This document shows positions 41,660-53,769 of a DNA stretch of 64,000 nt, one piece after another. Within the stretch, counting starts at the first letter, position 1, and each line of letters begins with the position of its first letter. The notes beneath the pieces are model-generated. The model saw nothing but the letters and a program-made list of their open reading frames with translations, made no database searches and had not been told where the DNA came from. Made by a program: the position numbers and the translations under genes. Source of the stretch: Allacma fusca (lineage: Eukaryota; Arthropoda; Collembola; Symphypleona; Sminthuridae); NCBI GenBank assembly GCA_947179485.1, contig OX359245.1, positions 70,047,067 through 70,111,066 on the forward strand, written 5' to 3'.

Positions 41660-43540
41660 TTACTGTATCAAATGGCGGAATAACTTAGATTCTAAAATAT
41701 TCCATGTGCAAGGAATGCAGAACGATCTAAAATCCAGAAGCCTGACGTGCTGCTACTGACCTTTGGAATGAATTGTTGTAAGCCAAGGTCACACGTATTT
41801 TAACGGCTTCCAGGTACGCGGAATATCTACAACTTAAAAGCATAGCACATGCTTCGACGTTTTGCTGCTGGCGCAACGATCCAGCCAATCCGTGAACTCA
41901 CAACTGACAATGTGTGTCCGCTGTCTTCTCTGAACTGAATTCTGCTGGGGTAAAACTTTTTAAGCGGGTTTTAGTTGTGTTTTATAAAGAAAAGGCAGGC
42001 GATACCTCAATAACAATTGCAATAATTGATTTAAGAATGTTTAAATGCATTTTACATGCTTTTTATAACAGCTTCTACTAGCCAAGGAAATAATTTATGG
42101 TAGCGAAAATAATGGTATAAAAAAGCACAAAATATCTTCATCAGTGATAATAGGATTTGAAAATTATTTTCAGGTTGTGGAAAAAAACAAGGATACTGGG
42201 ATGACAGTGAAATGTAAATTAGACGGATGAGGTAATTATTACACAATTAAATTTATCTATTCCAAGGAGGAATAGATTTTCAGGGTTTATATTTGCACTT
42301 GTAGAAAGAAATTTTAGATGAAGTGGATACGTACTTTGAAGAACCATTATTAGCAGAAAACGAGCGTCTTCTGTACTAGAAATGTTCTACAACTCTTTTC
42401 CCATACTTTCTAGACTTGCAAAAAATATTTTACTATCCCAGCTTCGTCTGTTTCAGTCGCAGTAGCATTTATTCGTGCTCGCAGAGCATATCTTTCTGCA
42501 GCGACTTTATCAAAGATTATTCAGTTTCAAAAATATCAAATTTCTTTCTTAGGATCTAACATAAGATTGCAAACTGATTTCTTGTCTTATATCTGTATTT
42601 ATGGGCCAAAATTCATTTGTAATTGAATTATTGTTGATTTATTTACTAAAGCTGAAAAAGTTGATTCTAGAGGAACGCTTTAGGCAAAAATGAGTTTATA
42701 TATTTTGGAAGGAAGAGTGAAGGAAGGCAAATGTTTTAGAGGGTTTCCTTGAGAGGGTTAATCTCTGGTTAGTCAAAAGATCTCCCAAAAGAGTCACAGA
42801 GGTTACACGATTTCACCTCCGGGGTTGAAGTCTGTGAAATTGAAAAAGTATTACAAATATTTTTAATGAAAAATTGTATTTTTCTAGAAATTTATTTTTT
42901 TCAGTCTGTATTTTAACATAGAACTGCAGTCATTCAATTGTCAACATCAACTAATTAGTAGCAAAATATTAAATTGTTAATTAGGTCAAAACTTACTTTC
43001 CAAAGTTGTCTTCAGAGTCTCAGCAGGGACCGTTGTGTCACATAAAATGAACTACGCAGATTTATAGTCTAATATATAGCTCGGTTATGTAAATAGGAAA
43101 TATGATAAAAAATCGCACCAGTAATTAAATATAATATTTGCACCCACTATTTATTGAATCTATACATATTCAGTTAAACATTTGAGCCTTGTCACTACAT
43201 CCCCTATCTTCTCATGTTTTTGATAAGTTAACAAGACTTGATTTGTAACGGTAAAATTTTTGCACACCAAAATGTTTAGGATCATTTATTAGAATTTCGA
43301 TGCCCCATTTAACAATATTCCCATGAATTGAGTGATTTGCTATTGAGAACTGAAATCGTAACACTTCCCATGGTGTTAAATGTGCTCGGATTGGGTACAG
43401 AAAGCGTGTACTCGTACCCAAATATTAGGTACCTCGAATTGCTCGATAGGTCCTAGCCATTGTTCTCCATCTAATTAAAAATCCTTGAACTACCCAAAAA
43501 TATTCGATTACAACATAAACGGGTACTATTATTTTATACA
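41660..43540. other. no gene seen
   Basis: AT-rich sequence. A short minus-strand exon-like piece (GTCCCTGCTGAGACTCTGAA, then GTAAGT) lies at about 42990-43035, but no partner exon was found. Confidence 0.4.
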
Positions 43541-43557
43541 CCCGTGTCTATTAGGTG

Positions 43558-43745
43558 TAGTGGTCGGACCAATTTTAGTTCAGAACCGGAATTTTCAATT
43601 CAATTCAATTCGGTTCAGTTTGGTTCAATCTTATTTCAATTCAGTTTACTTGATGAATTGAACTGGGCGGTTCAGTTCACCTGCGTGAATTAAACTGAAC
43701 TGCAGGGTGTGAACTGCAATTCAAACGATTCGTTAATGCCCCTTA
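43558..43745. repeat. hAT-type island built from TTCAATTCAGTT words
   Basis: Starts TAGTGGTCGGACCAATTTTA and continues as imperfect repeats of CAATTCGGTTCAGTTCAAT in both orientations. The end is not defined. The outer ten bases nearly match 18212 (CAGTGGTCGT). Confidence 0.5.
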
Positions 43746-43749
43746 CCAT

Positions 43750-45160
43750 CTAAATAACGAGACTACATGCACGCAACTATAGTCTAATAATTTCGTCCCA
43801 CACCATATATTGATTAATTGTTTGTCTCATCAATTTTCATAAACATACTACTAGTAAAAATATTAGTTGCCGTTGTAAGAATTTCTAAGCAATAATTTGT
43901 TGATAAATATTATTGATTGGGGAATCATTTTTCAGAATTCATAATGGAACACAAAATATCGTGTACCCCAATTGATATAATCAATAATGGAAGAACCTGA
44001 ATCTGCGAACCATTTTAGTTCAGAGGAAAATATTCATGAAGTGAAAAATTAAACACATATTGAGCAAGAAAGAAAGATTATTTCACTTGAATGCCAGATT
44101 TTTTTTCATATAATTATGATAATATAACTTGTTAATACCGGTGAAATAAAAAATCTCTGAAGGGTCCTGCTGTGCCCATGTAGTTACACATTAGTTTAGT
44201 AACGAATTGGTGCCATTTAAAACTGATTTCCTCAAGTCATTTTGTTGATAATGTAGCCAAATTTTTCAATTTTCCAAACACGCGACTCTAATAATCTGTG
44301 TTCACAATTTCACTCATTTGATTAAATCAAGTTGGCTGACCTGTATTTGTTATCAATGCAAACTGTGTATACTACAGCAATATTTGGGAATATTTTGTTT
44401 CATATCGTTGAACAAAGAAATTCCCTTAGACCTCCAAATAAACCTACAGACAAACTTGGGTCAATTCCTGAGAAATCCTGATAAAATTCGCCCACCTAAG
44501 TCAGTAAACCCTAACTACAGTTAATATATATTCAATGATAAACGTTATGGTGAGCACTCAATACCGACTTACAGATTGTACACGAGCTAATGAACTTTGT
44601 ATTAACAATCTAATCAGTTGAAATGTTGTTTGTAGCTGTATTGCAGGAAAGCGAAAGTTGTCCTAGTTCATTTCATCTCATGTCTCGAACGCGTTTCAGA
44701 TACATTTATAAAATCAGGCTCTAAATTGCACGTTGCTCTTACTCTAGCGCAGATTTTTCAATGACAAGATATGTACCTGTACTGTATACTTGTAACTTTC
44801 TGTAGCCACTTACTTTATAGTGAAGCATCCTGGATTATGTTTTATGCTTTCACATTTGTTTGTGCATACAAGCTAAACTATACTCTAACTAAAAAGTAAT
44901 GTTACGTAGGCATCATAGAATAGGAATAGACCACCAAAACTCAAGGGGCGGTGCGTGACAACACTCCAGCGGACAAACCTTCACTAGACAGGAGATTAGA
45001 GATGGAATCGTACGCATTTTGAAGGGATAGGACAAAACTCCATTAGTTACAGAACTAATTTCAGTGATAAGCTTACGGGTTATCACGAGACGGAATTATC
45101 TTAGCAAAAATGGGTATCCGAAAATGCATTTATTTCTGAATTTTTTCTTCAAAATGTGAC
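43750..45160. other. no gene seen
   Basis: AT-rich intergenic sequence. A 68-codon frame at 44318-44524 shows no family resemblance. Confidence 0.4.
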
Positions 45161-45166
45161 TAACAG

Positions 45167-45355
45167 CAGTGATGGGTAACCGAAAATTTGGTTTTACGTT
45201 GATTATTCAAATGTTAATGAAAGTCTAAATTCGGTTTTCGTTTTCGTCAGTGGTTTTTTAAGAATTCGGTTATGGTTATAAACGGTTAGCAGTTGGATTC
45301 AATAGCGTTAATCGGTTAAAAACGGTTATTATTACCAATAATTAATACCGTTGAT
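45167..45355. repeat. hAT-type island built from AACGGTTA words
   Basis: Starts CAGTGATGGGTAACCGAAAA, then repeats GGTTTTCGTT, ATTCGGTTATGG, AAACGGTTAG and AAAACGGTTATT for about 190 bases. AAACGG-like words are also the subterminal binding motif of the maize Ac transposase, which is a hAT. No right end found. Confidence 0.55.
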
Positions 45356-45617
45356 GAAAACAATGTTTCTGAATTTTTTCACTGTAATCTTAAGTTTCGT
45401 TAAGTATTGTTAATAGTTTTAATTATTAGAGCTAGTAATGCTTTTATTATTTACCGAAACGTCTTCTTAACGTTTATATCCAGCAAACAATATTATGACT
45501 TGATGCAAGCAATTTCAGAATAAATAAATTGTAGGTAACCAGTAAAAATAGTCTGCACCCATTTCCGATCAAACGTAAATGGTAACTTGTTCCAAGATGT
45601 TTTACGATTGCATGAAA

Positions 45618-45755
45618 CAGGGGTGGATTAATAAAATAATGTTTACCGTGGCCCTAACATTGAAAATAGATTTGTGGGCACTTACACATGCAATCTAAAT
45701 CAACATTTTTTACCCTGGCCAGGCAATGGTGGGCCACCCCGTAAATCCACCCCTG
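45618..45755. mobile_element. 138-bp hAT MITE with CAGGGGTGGATT ends
   Basis: CAGGGGTGGATTAAT at the left and AATCCACCCCTG at the right are inverted repeats. The flanks GCATGAAA (45610-45617) and GCATAAAA (45756-45763) are a hAT-type 8-bp duplication with one change. Non-coding. Confidence 0.88.
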
Positions 45756-45791
45756 GCATAAAACGACCTTTGGATTTGATACACTTACATG

Positions 45792-45900
45792 CAAAGATGG
45801 GCAAATGAAGCGCCTAAGCCTATAGCTTGCCTATTTTCTTTGAAAAAATACCGCCATCCTATATAGGCCAATAGGCTGTTTCCACGAAAAGAAGAGCCTT
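45792..45900. repeat. hAT-type island built from GCCTATAGG words
   Basis: Starts CAAAGATGGGCAAATGAAGC, then AAGCCTATAGCTTGCCTATT, CCTATATAGGCCAATAGGC. No defined right end; the element is probably truncated. Confidence 0.4.
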
Positions 45901-46091
45901 AATACCAAGGGTCAAGTACTCTAACTGACTGACTATTAGCCTATATCTGTCATAGTGTACATCAGGATCCACCAGTCCCTACCTTTTTCAGTCCAAGTCA
46001 AAATCAGTCGTAAGTTTTTGATCAGTCAGTGACTTGCCGTTGTTTAACGATTTTCTGACCTATTAAATAATTATTCTCTCGTCATTTATAG

Positions 46092-49000
46092 ATGTTCAGT
46101 CCATACCTTTTGTTGGAGGGTTCTGCTGGTTCTTCACTACAAACATTGTAAAAACGTTCACGAACATTGGTAATAAATATGGTCCAATTACAAGAACATA
46201 CATGGGATAGAAAGAGTAAGCTTAAAATATTTAAAAAAATACTATTTACTTGAAAATTGCTAACCATGCTTTTTAATCATTCGTTTAAGTTTTCCTATAA
46301 AATTAAACTTGCTATACTTTTGAACGACATATGTTTCAATACGGAATTATTTTTGCTCATTGTTTCCCACCGGATTTTAAACAGTAGGGATGTTTAAAAT
46401 GTTACCAGCTGTACATTTTTAAATTAAACGTACTTATTGTGGAAAGTCGGAATTTGAAGCCTCTGTTATGCAATTCAATTACTTAGATGTATCTTTTTTT
46501 CAGCTTAACTGTTGTCAATTTCCCGAGGATGTAATTTATTCAACATTAATAAAGGGCTTCCAAAAAAACAGGAAAAGTTTAAACCAAAGACCTGGTGTCT
46601 TCAAATATAATAACAAGAAATATTTTACATTTTAGGGATTATTAGGACCGATGATACAAAACACCAGCGGAAATTTAGTTTGAATAATTTTCAACATCTT
46701 GATATTTCCGTCAAGCAGTTGGAGTGCAACATTTAAGACGAGATAACGAGACTCCTGGAACGCCTTATGGCACACGGTAATAACGTATTGGATTTCAATC
46801 ACGCTTTTAATATCCACACTGTGAATGCAATGTTTCAAATACTATTTGGAGAAAGACTATCCCTGGACGATCTTGAAGTGATACACCTTTTAGATTACTT
46901 AACGCGTAAGTTTAATTTTTTGCTGCATATGGGTAGAAACCAATTTCAATTATTTAGTACAACGTAGCCCTTTTCTCCCTTGAAAGAGAGTTTGATCCTT
47001 TTCAGTAACTTTCAAAAGCATGAATCCATACGTAATTTCGCTATCCCTTATTTCTAAGTTTTGTCCTTGAGTGGTGCGGGATACCATATTATTTCATTCT
47101 CTTATCAGGACACTTAGTTATATCAAGGCACAAAGGTTTAGTAAAATGTACCCCTTTTAAACTTTGTATGAGAGCCCCCTCCTTTTATCAATCCTCACGA
47201 CGTTTGTCTATCCTTCAATTAAATTTTTTTTGTGCTGATAAGATGATGTCGTAACGATTACCAATTCTTGCTCCCCCTAAGGATGTAATTTTAACCAAAG
47301 TGCACTGTCTAACAAAGTTTTAGCAATTTTATAGACTCATTGAACTTCCGGATCCTATAATACGCATATATGTACTTCTATTTCCCAACTCCTGCCAATT
47401 GGATCATAGCGTCTCGGCCTGGGAAAACCCTAATACAGAATCTTGTGATGGAGTTTTACAAACTAGTTGAAAGAAACTTGGAAAAAAAACCTGAAAAGTC
47501 GCACGCAAAATCAACCTCGAAATTTTGCAGATTATTTAATGGCAGGACTGGATATCGGAATTCGAATTGCATAGTGCCCCAAAACATTGGCACGAATTAG
47601 TATTCAAATGGTCATTTTCCATGAGTAATAGTGAGCATACAAAATAGACCCATGGTAGTTCCATTACTCACAATAGCTGAAAATCGGGTTAAAGAATTGG
47701 AAAAAAGAATTCGAATTTGAATCGGAATTGGTATTCGAAACATCCTCTCCAAAATTGAAAATTTGTCTAGTGAAGACTTAGCTATGTGTCAAATTTTTTG
47801 TTGGTATCTCAATAATTAAAAACGTATCGTTATTTAAGCCCTTGCCAGTCGTGTTTAATGGACAAGGTCGAAGAGACTTGTGATGAGTCTTCCGTCTTTC
47901 ATGCCTCGCGTATGTGTATAGGCCTTATTTCAATTAACACTTGCAGATGACGATAATGAATAAATAGATAAACGACGTTAAAGACGCATTTCTTTAAAAT
48001 AATAATGTTTTTTCCTAATTTATCGCAATTGCTTTTTTCACTAAACCTACAGATGAGGATTGGATTCCCATAATCTTGGACATACATTTGGCAGCAGTGG
48101 AAACAACAAGCGCTTCCCTAGAATGGGCGATGCTTTTCTTGTCACAATTTGCAAGCGTTCAAAAAAAACTTCAAGCAGAAACTGATAGAATTGGTGATGG
48201 ATACCAAAAATTATCCAATCGAGATAGGGTGCCTTATTTTCAAGCTGTAACTATTCAAGAAGTATTTCACGTAGCGCCCATAATATCATTTGAAGTTCAA
48301 GACCGAGCCTGCGGTCTGGTGGTGTAGCGAATCTGTAAGGTTGCAGAAGAGCCGGCTTTCGACTCTAGCTCACCCCAACATAATTTCAGGTCCTTTCTAT
48401 CTTTCCCTTTACACTATCGGTATGCAAATGAGGTTTGGAGATATGTTGCGCATTCTTGGAAGAGTAGCAGTAGTTGTAGTGTGTGCCGTACACCGATAAT
48501 GATTCGTAAGATGAATCGGTGTATATGTACATACTGCGAATGCTGACATTCGGATAAGATTGTGTCCTTGGCATGTCCCTTATCTCCTCCCTTATCTGCA
48601 TATCTTCTCTCTCTACCTGTAGCTTACATTCACTCTCTCTCTATAGCTAAGTCTGCGTATGTGTGTTGTGATATACATGCTTGCGAGACTGCGGGGATGC
48701 TGTGTGTTACACCGCGTATATGCACGAAACTGTATGTTATATAGCGGACCGCATACGTAGCGGAGGCCTTTGTCTCTACCTTCGGTAATTAGTCATATGA
48801 TGACGAGTTAGCATACAGGCCTGCGGTTAAGTAAAGTGTGGAATGGACGGACGTCCCACTTCACAATATGTAGCTAATGGGCCTGAATGGCTCCAAGTTG
48901 TGAAATTATAAAGAGAATAAAGGAGGTAAAGAAAACTCTGTAAGACCTTACGGTAAATCGGAGTATAAACCCCACATTATTATTATTATTTGAAGTTCAT

Positions 49001-49330
49001 CCAGCTACAATGAACACCCCAATAATGGGTTATACAATACAAAAGTACTCTTTCATTGTGTTAAATTTCTACGGCTACACTTGGATCCAGCACTATGGGA
49101 AAATCCGGGAACGTTTAACCCAGGCTGGGTTTTAGATCAAAAAGGAAACTTTATAAAACCCCATGTGTTTTAGTTTTGACTACGGGCGGGCGTCATAATT
49201 GGGACAGAACCTATCTAGAGTTCAAATGTTTTTGTTTTTGACGCGAATCCTTCAGTCATTTGATGTATTACCTGTAGAGAAAATTGACTACATTACGGGT
49301 TAAACGAGAATTGGCATCCATTGCCTACAG
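46092..49330 (+). pseudogene. cytochrome P450 (CYP2-clan type), decayed and interrupted by an insert
   Basis: Pieces of a microsomal P450 lie in order. 46092-46210: IPFVGGFCW ... NKYGPITRTYMG then TAG. About 46504-46640: PEDVIYSTLIKGF ... NQRP, frameshifted. 46640-46920: GIIRTDDTKHQRKFSLNNFQ, ECNI-stop-DEI, then FNIHTVNAMFQILFGERLSL. About 47370-47480: YFYFPTPANWIIASRPG. 48053-48299: I-helix HLAAVETTSASLEW and K-helix QEVFHVAP, where the invariant ExxR has become EVFH. After the insert, 48988-49170: HPATMNTPIMGYTI ... DPALWENPGTFNPG. 49190-49320: a remnant of the heme-binding region (GQNLSRVQMFLFLTRI ... LPVEKIDY) in which the Cys motif is lost. Stops, frameshifts and loss of ExxR make it non-functional. 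Confidence 0.88.
48300..48987 (+). mobile_element. tRNA-derived SINE-like retroposon inserted in the P450 exon
   Basis: A 688-bp insert flanked by an exact 12-bp duplication, ATTTGAAGTTCA (48288-48299 and 48988-48999). The 5' part looks tRNA-derived, with an A-box-like TGGTGTAGCGAA (about 48319) and a B-box-like GGCTTTCGACTCT (about 48353). It ends in (ATT)n. Removing it restores the P450 reading across the junction (ISFEVHPATM). Without protein coding, it resembles a long SINE or the 3' part of a LINE fused to a tRNA head. Confidence 0.78.
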
Positions 49331-49399
49331 TCCAGAGATGTTTTTGTACACTGGAAACTTGTACATGCGTAACTAGAGAATCACATACAAATTGCGCAG

Positions 49400-50060
49400 A
49401 TTGGATGACAAGTATTTGCGAGATCTAATTAATTATTAGTTATTGGATGGAAATATTTTATTATGAAAGGCAGTTGTGTAAATCGGTATGTATGCTGTAT
49501 AAAAATCCCTATTTTGGTAACAAATTTCATTGAAAAACTAGCTTTGAGAATCCCTGACAAAACAATTTTGATGAATTTGCAAAGCCCTGTTTGCAAAAAG
49601 GAATCCCTTCCCATGATATTTTCCTTGGCTTGTAGAGTAGAATGTACACTAGCTCACGTGAGTCTCAGTTTTAAAATGAAATCTTGAATCATTCCATAAG
49701 TAACACATGACGTATCTTATATTTCTCCACTTACTTTCACATGAAAAAAAACAATGACAATTATATACTGGTATGTATGTATGAGGAAATAATTTTTCGT
49801 TTACCATTCAATACTTGTATAAAGTCGAAACCTATTGGAAATCTAACATTGATATAGGACATCAACAATTGACAGCCGCTCACTCCATAATAAATCATCG
49901 TAAAAAAAGGGCTTAAGCCAGTTTTGTATAAACCACAACTCTCACTAATGTATCAAACGGTGTTCATCCATACAAAATGCATACTTCGTTAACTTTTAAT
50001 CAGAATTTGAACAAAGTACTACTAGACTCCAAACAAGTTTTCCAACATGTGAGTATTAAA
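49400..50060 (+). repeat. dispersed repeat including AAATCCCTG words, copy 3
   Basis: GGATGGAAATATTTTATTAT ... AAAAATCCCT ... ACTTACTTTCACATGA ... ATATAGGACATCAACAATTG ... CCGCTCACTCC. The order repeats at 50640-51060 and, partly, at 60690-61060. Copies 3 and 4 belong to a segmental duplication together with the P450 fragments. Confidence 0.65.
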
Positions 50061-50299
50061 ATAATTAAATGTTTCACTTTTCCCCAAAAACGTTTAATTC
50101 TGTAATTATGGATTCATGTTTTCCTACACGCTCAATTTGCAATTATATTTGATATTAGTGGTTTTGAAAAAGCCGTGGTTTCACTTACGTCAGACACTAG
50201 AAGTTGTTTCTTGTAATTTTCGAAGCGATAGGGTTGACATTTGATATTTTTCGAAATTATAATCAGAAACCCTTGCTTATGAGTTTTCTCATCCACACA

Positions 50300-50560
50300 T
50301 GTTAAGCACTTATTTCTTTAAAATAATATTACGCATTCCAAATTTATCCAAATTGGTTTTTTCAACTGAACCTACAGATGAGGCTTGGGTTCCCAAAATC
50401 ATGGACATGCTTTTAGCAGCAGTAGAAACAACGAGCTCCGGGAAATCCTAGAACGTTTAACCGGGAGAGGCTTTTAGATCGAAAACCAGTATTGAAATTA
50501 AATCCCATTAAGGGTAACATGCGAGCTGACTACAACTGAGTACATTCCAGAGTCATTTTT
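50300..50560 (+). pseudogene. second P450 fragment, internal deletion
   Basis: CCTACAG acceptor, then DEAWVPKIMDMLLAAVETTS (I-helix), joined directly to the counterpart of the PGTFNPG region (GGGAAATCCTAGAACGTTTAACCGGG). About 750 bases present in the first copy (48130-49110), including the SINE-like insert, are absent. It is a partial duplicate of 47990-49300. Confidence 0.75.
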
Positions 50561-51060
50561 GTACCGAAGGAATATGCACATTCATAATTATTATAGAATC
50601 ACAAACATAGTGTGCAGATTGGAGGACAAGTAATTAGGAGATATAATTAATTATTAGGTATTGGATGGAAACATTTTATTATGAGAGGCCGTTGTTGGGG
50701 TGGGAATATATACTGTCTGAAAATCCCTGTTGTCACAATACATTTTCCTGAAACACGCCAGAACCATTGAAAGTCTCTGCCAAAACAATTTTAGCAACAA
50801 ATCCCTGTTCTCAAAAAGGAATATCTTCCCTTTGAGATTTTCCCTGCCAGAAACATTTTTTCCGTGGGAGGAATTTTCTTGTCTTCCCACAGAAATCCGA
50901 GCTCTACAGGTATGTATCAGAAAATCGTTTTTCACATACGATTCAATATATACAGCCATGCATATATTACGAGTCAATATTGAGCAACATACCAAAAATA
51001 CTGTATATGTAATATTGCTATATGATATCAAAAGTTGACAACTGCTCATTCCATTTTATT
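50560..51060 (+). repeat. duplicate of the 49330-49880 flank, copy 4 of the AAATCCCTG family
   Basis: GAATCACAAACATAGTGTGC, GGATGGAAACATTTTATTAT, AAATCCCTGTT and TATATGATATCAAAAGTTGA align in order with the sequence after the first P450 copy. It marks the right part of the segmental duplication. Confidence 0.65.
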
Positions 51061-51199
51061 TATTGGCAACGATTTAAGGCACCCCTATTGGGACCCTGCT
51101 GCGAAAGGTAGCGTAGTTTTATATGTACTGTATTACTGGGTTATATATGTATTGTGATTGCAAATGTGAGGCTTTTATTGCAATTGATTGTTTTTCAAT

Positions 51200-51700
51200 G
51201 CTAGTGTTTGGTTGACAACAGATGAGAATTCCCATAAGAATTCACGGTAATACATGTATGACCCTAAATGAAATTGTTTTTTGTGATCAGATGAAAACAT
51301 CGATTTTGACACAAAAATCAATATCAGACTTCTGTAGAGTACTGTAATTGTCTGTAAAGTTTGATTGAAGTAGAATGAAAATTTCTTTAAGAATGCATGG
51401 AAATACATATGGGATCATAAATGAAATAACTATTTGAGGTCATAATGAACAATTTCAACCAAAATTTAGTCAGTGGTTCATGGGCAGACTAGGCTTTGCT
51501 GTGGAAAGTGTGGTTAGGACAGGGTTAGGATTGCCATAGGAATAATTACATGAAAATACTAATTTAAGCCTAAATGAAATTTTTGTAGAGGTCAGACGGA
51601 AGCACCGATTTTGACGAAAATGTGTCCCAGAGATCGGGGCGGTAATTCACTCGCTGCTTAAAGTTTGACTGAATTCTGTTTCTTAGTTTCTGAACAACCG
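51200..51700 (+). repeat. three diverged tandem units of about 165 bp
   Basis: The skeleton AAnAATnCnnGnnAATACnTnT... CTAAATGAAAT... GGTCAGAnGnAA... CGATTTTGAC recurs near 51220, 51380 and 51540 with heavy divergence. It lies about 320 bp upstream of the first CRAL-TRIO gene. No coding frame. Confidence 0.5.
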
Positions 51701-52022
51701 TGTTTGCGGACGTGCGGACAACTGAACGTACAAACTGAACACTCACATAAGGGGGTTGAGCTGCCCTAAAAAAGAGATTCGGTTCACATATCTAATTGCA
51801 TATATATGAACATGCATCGGAATTTGTTCTGATAATTTTCACAGCATGCGATTACTAATATCTATAATTATTACAGGTTCCAGTTTACCAGGAAAAATTT
51901 CACATGAGTTTATTATGCATTATTTTCCGAATGCCTCTGCGGGATAAAATGAACACAATTCAAAAATTTCTCTATTGTTATTTCCTACACTGTGGAAGCC
52001 GTTCAGAATTCTCTCCGTCACA

Positions 52023-53388
52023 ATGAGAGCCATGCTTGTTTTCGTTGTTTTTCTTGCAATAGTTCTGCATGTCAAAGGCAAACCCCTTGAAATTACTGAG
52101 GTAAACATATTTTACATTTTATTATTTCCTCGTTGCCAAGAGCAATGCAAATATGTCCCAAAACTTTAATTTCCATCCTTACAATCAATGATTTTCAAAC
52201 CTACACTTTCCGTATAATTAAATCTTTTTAGACGGAATTGGAAAATTGGGAAGCTCCCAATGAAATTCAAAGCCAAATTCCATACTATTTAAGTGGATAC
52301 AATGACAAAGGGCGACCAAGCAAGTTTCAGAATCCGTAATTTTTCACAGGTTATCATTTTGGAGGCAGTTGGCTTTAAAATTTAATTTGAAAATGTATTC
52401 CTACACAGTTTGGATTTTTGAGGTGGGAAAATACCCACTTCTGTCGCTTTTGGATAAAGGGCCCGAAACTGTTGCGGTGTTGGAAAAATATTTCGAGCAA
52501 GCTGGCCTGAGGATAGTTAAAAGTTCCACTGCTAAGAACCCTGACAATGGTCTGCAAGATGTGATTTTTGACTGTGAAGGAGCTGATATCCTTCGAGTTG
52601 CGAATCCTCGGAGTAAAAAACATTTTTGTTTAAATTTTCAGCGCTAAGCAATTCATCAAACCTAATAACAACAAATTTTTCGTCAAATGTTTTGTAGCTA
52701 TTGCGTTCATCGTGGAATTGGTTAAAAAAATGGGTCTTCAGAAAGGTGATACCAGGGAAAAAGTTGTTTTAATCAACGGTGAGTGAATTAATCTTGAATC
52801 ACATTTTACGTATAGACTTAATATAGCCAAGAATTCAAATAGGACACGTTCATATTGACTCCATGCGACATATGGTAGGTGGAGGTCGTCTTTACGGTTG
52901 AAGGAAAACAAAAAATAACCCTTCATTTTCCATTTGTGTCTTTGTTAGTTTTTTATGAAGCACACTTATTGTTTGTTTTCGTTTAACATATCGATTCGTT
53001 TTTTACTTTTGTTTTGGTTTTAAAAATCGTTATAATTATTATTTTCAGTAATTTTGCTTGATTTCAATAACTTTATTCGATAACGTTTTCCTGCTTTTTA
53101 CTGCTTCAAGAATAAAATTCTGAAACTTGTATAGTGATTATCTTATTAAGAAAAAACATTAAAAAATAAATCCATTATAATTTTTTCCATACTTTAGTAA
53201 GTCCTCCACTGAAGTCTGTTTTGACAATTGCCCAGAAAGGGTTTGGGCAATTATTTGACCAGTTGTTCATTTTTGGGACGGATAAATCTGAGTGGGAGAA
53301 TACATTGTTGAAGATGTTCCCCGCGGATCAACTACCTGAATGGTACGGAGGAAGCAAGGACTTTAAGCCTGTTAAGATCTACGGGTAA
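52023..53388 (+). CDS. secreted CRAL-TRIO (SEC14-like) protein, copy 1
   Basis: Five exons: 52023-52100, 52232-52319, 52409 to about 52612, 52642-52778 and 53198-53388, about 232 residues. The ATG starts a clear signal peptide (MRAMLVFVVFLAIVLHVKG). The CRAL-TRIO lipid-binding domain follows: LENWEAPNEIQSQIPYYLSG, RPIWIFEVGKYPLLSLLDKG, VIFDCEGADILR, VVLIN and PADQLPEWYGG. Such domains bind hydrophobic ligands (retinoids, tocopherol, phosphoinositides) and are normally cytosolic; a secreted form would carry lipid outside the cell. Intron 2 begins GCAAGT, a GC-AG intron, where the paralogue has GTAAGT. The exon 3/4 junction is odd: a 29-nt gap with a phase mismatch, shared by the paralogue. About 120 bp of 5' flank is conserved with copy 2. 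Confidence 0.82.
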
Positions 53389-53769
53389 AATATTCGGACC
53401 CCCAAGTTAATATTGTAAGATTTACTAATTAAATTGTGGTGTCGAAATGTTTAAGAATCAACATGTACATATGTACATTTTAATAAACTCAGAATTGGCA
53501 ATTAAATTTCCTGCTCAAATCTACATATCCCGTGACTTTGTTATTTTGTAGATGTAGCTTCTTCAGTTCGTATGTATTCATCTAAAGATTTAAGTTATTT
53601 AAGTTAAGCTGAGATATATATTCCGAATTTTAAGAACTTAAAGTACAGACTTAAGGAGTAACTAAATCGTATATAATTTTCTAGTCAATTGAAAGATGTT
53701 GGAATGACATATATCGCTTGCACATGCAATTAGGAAATATTCCACAGATAGTACATGTGGTATAGAGTT

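Noticed and set aside
46082..46267. 61-codon minus frame
   Set aside because: It is antisense to the P450 exon IPFVGGFCW ... NKYGPITRTY on plus.
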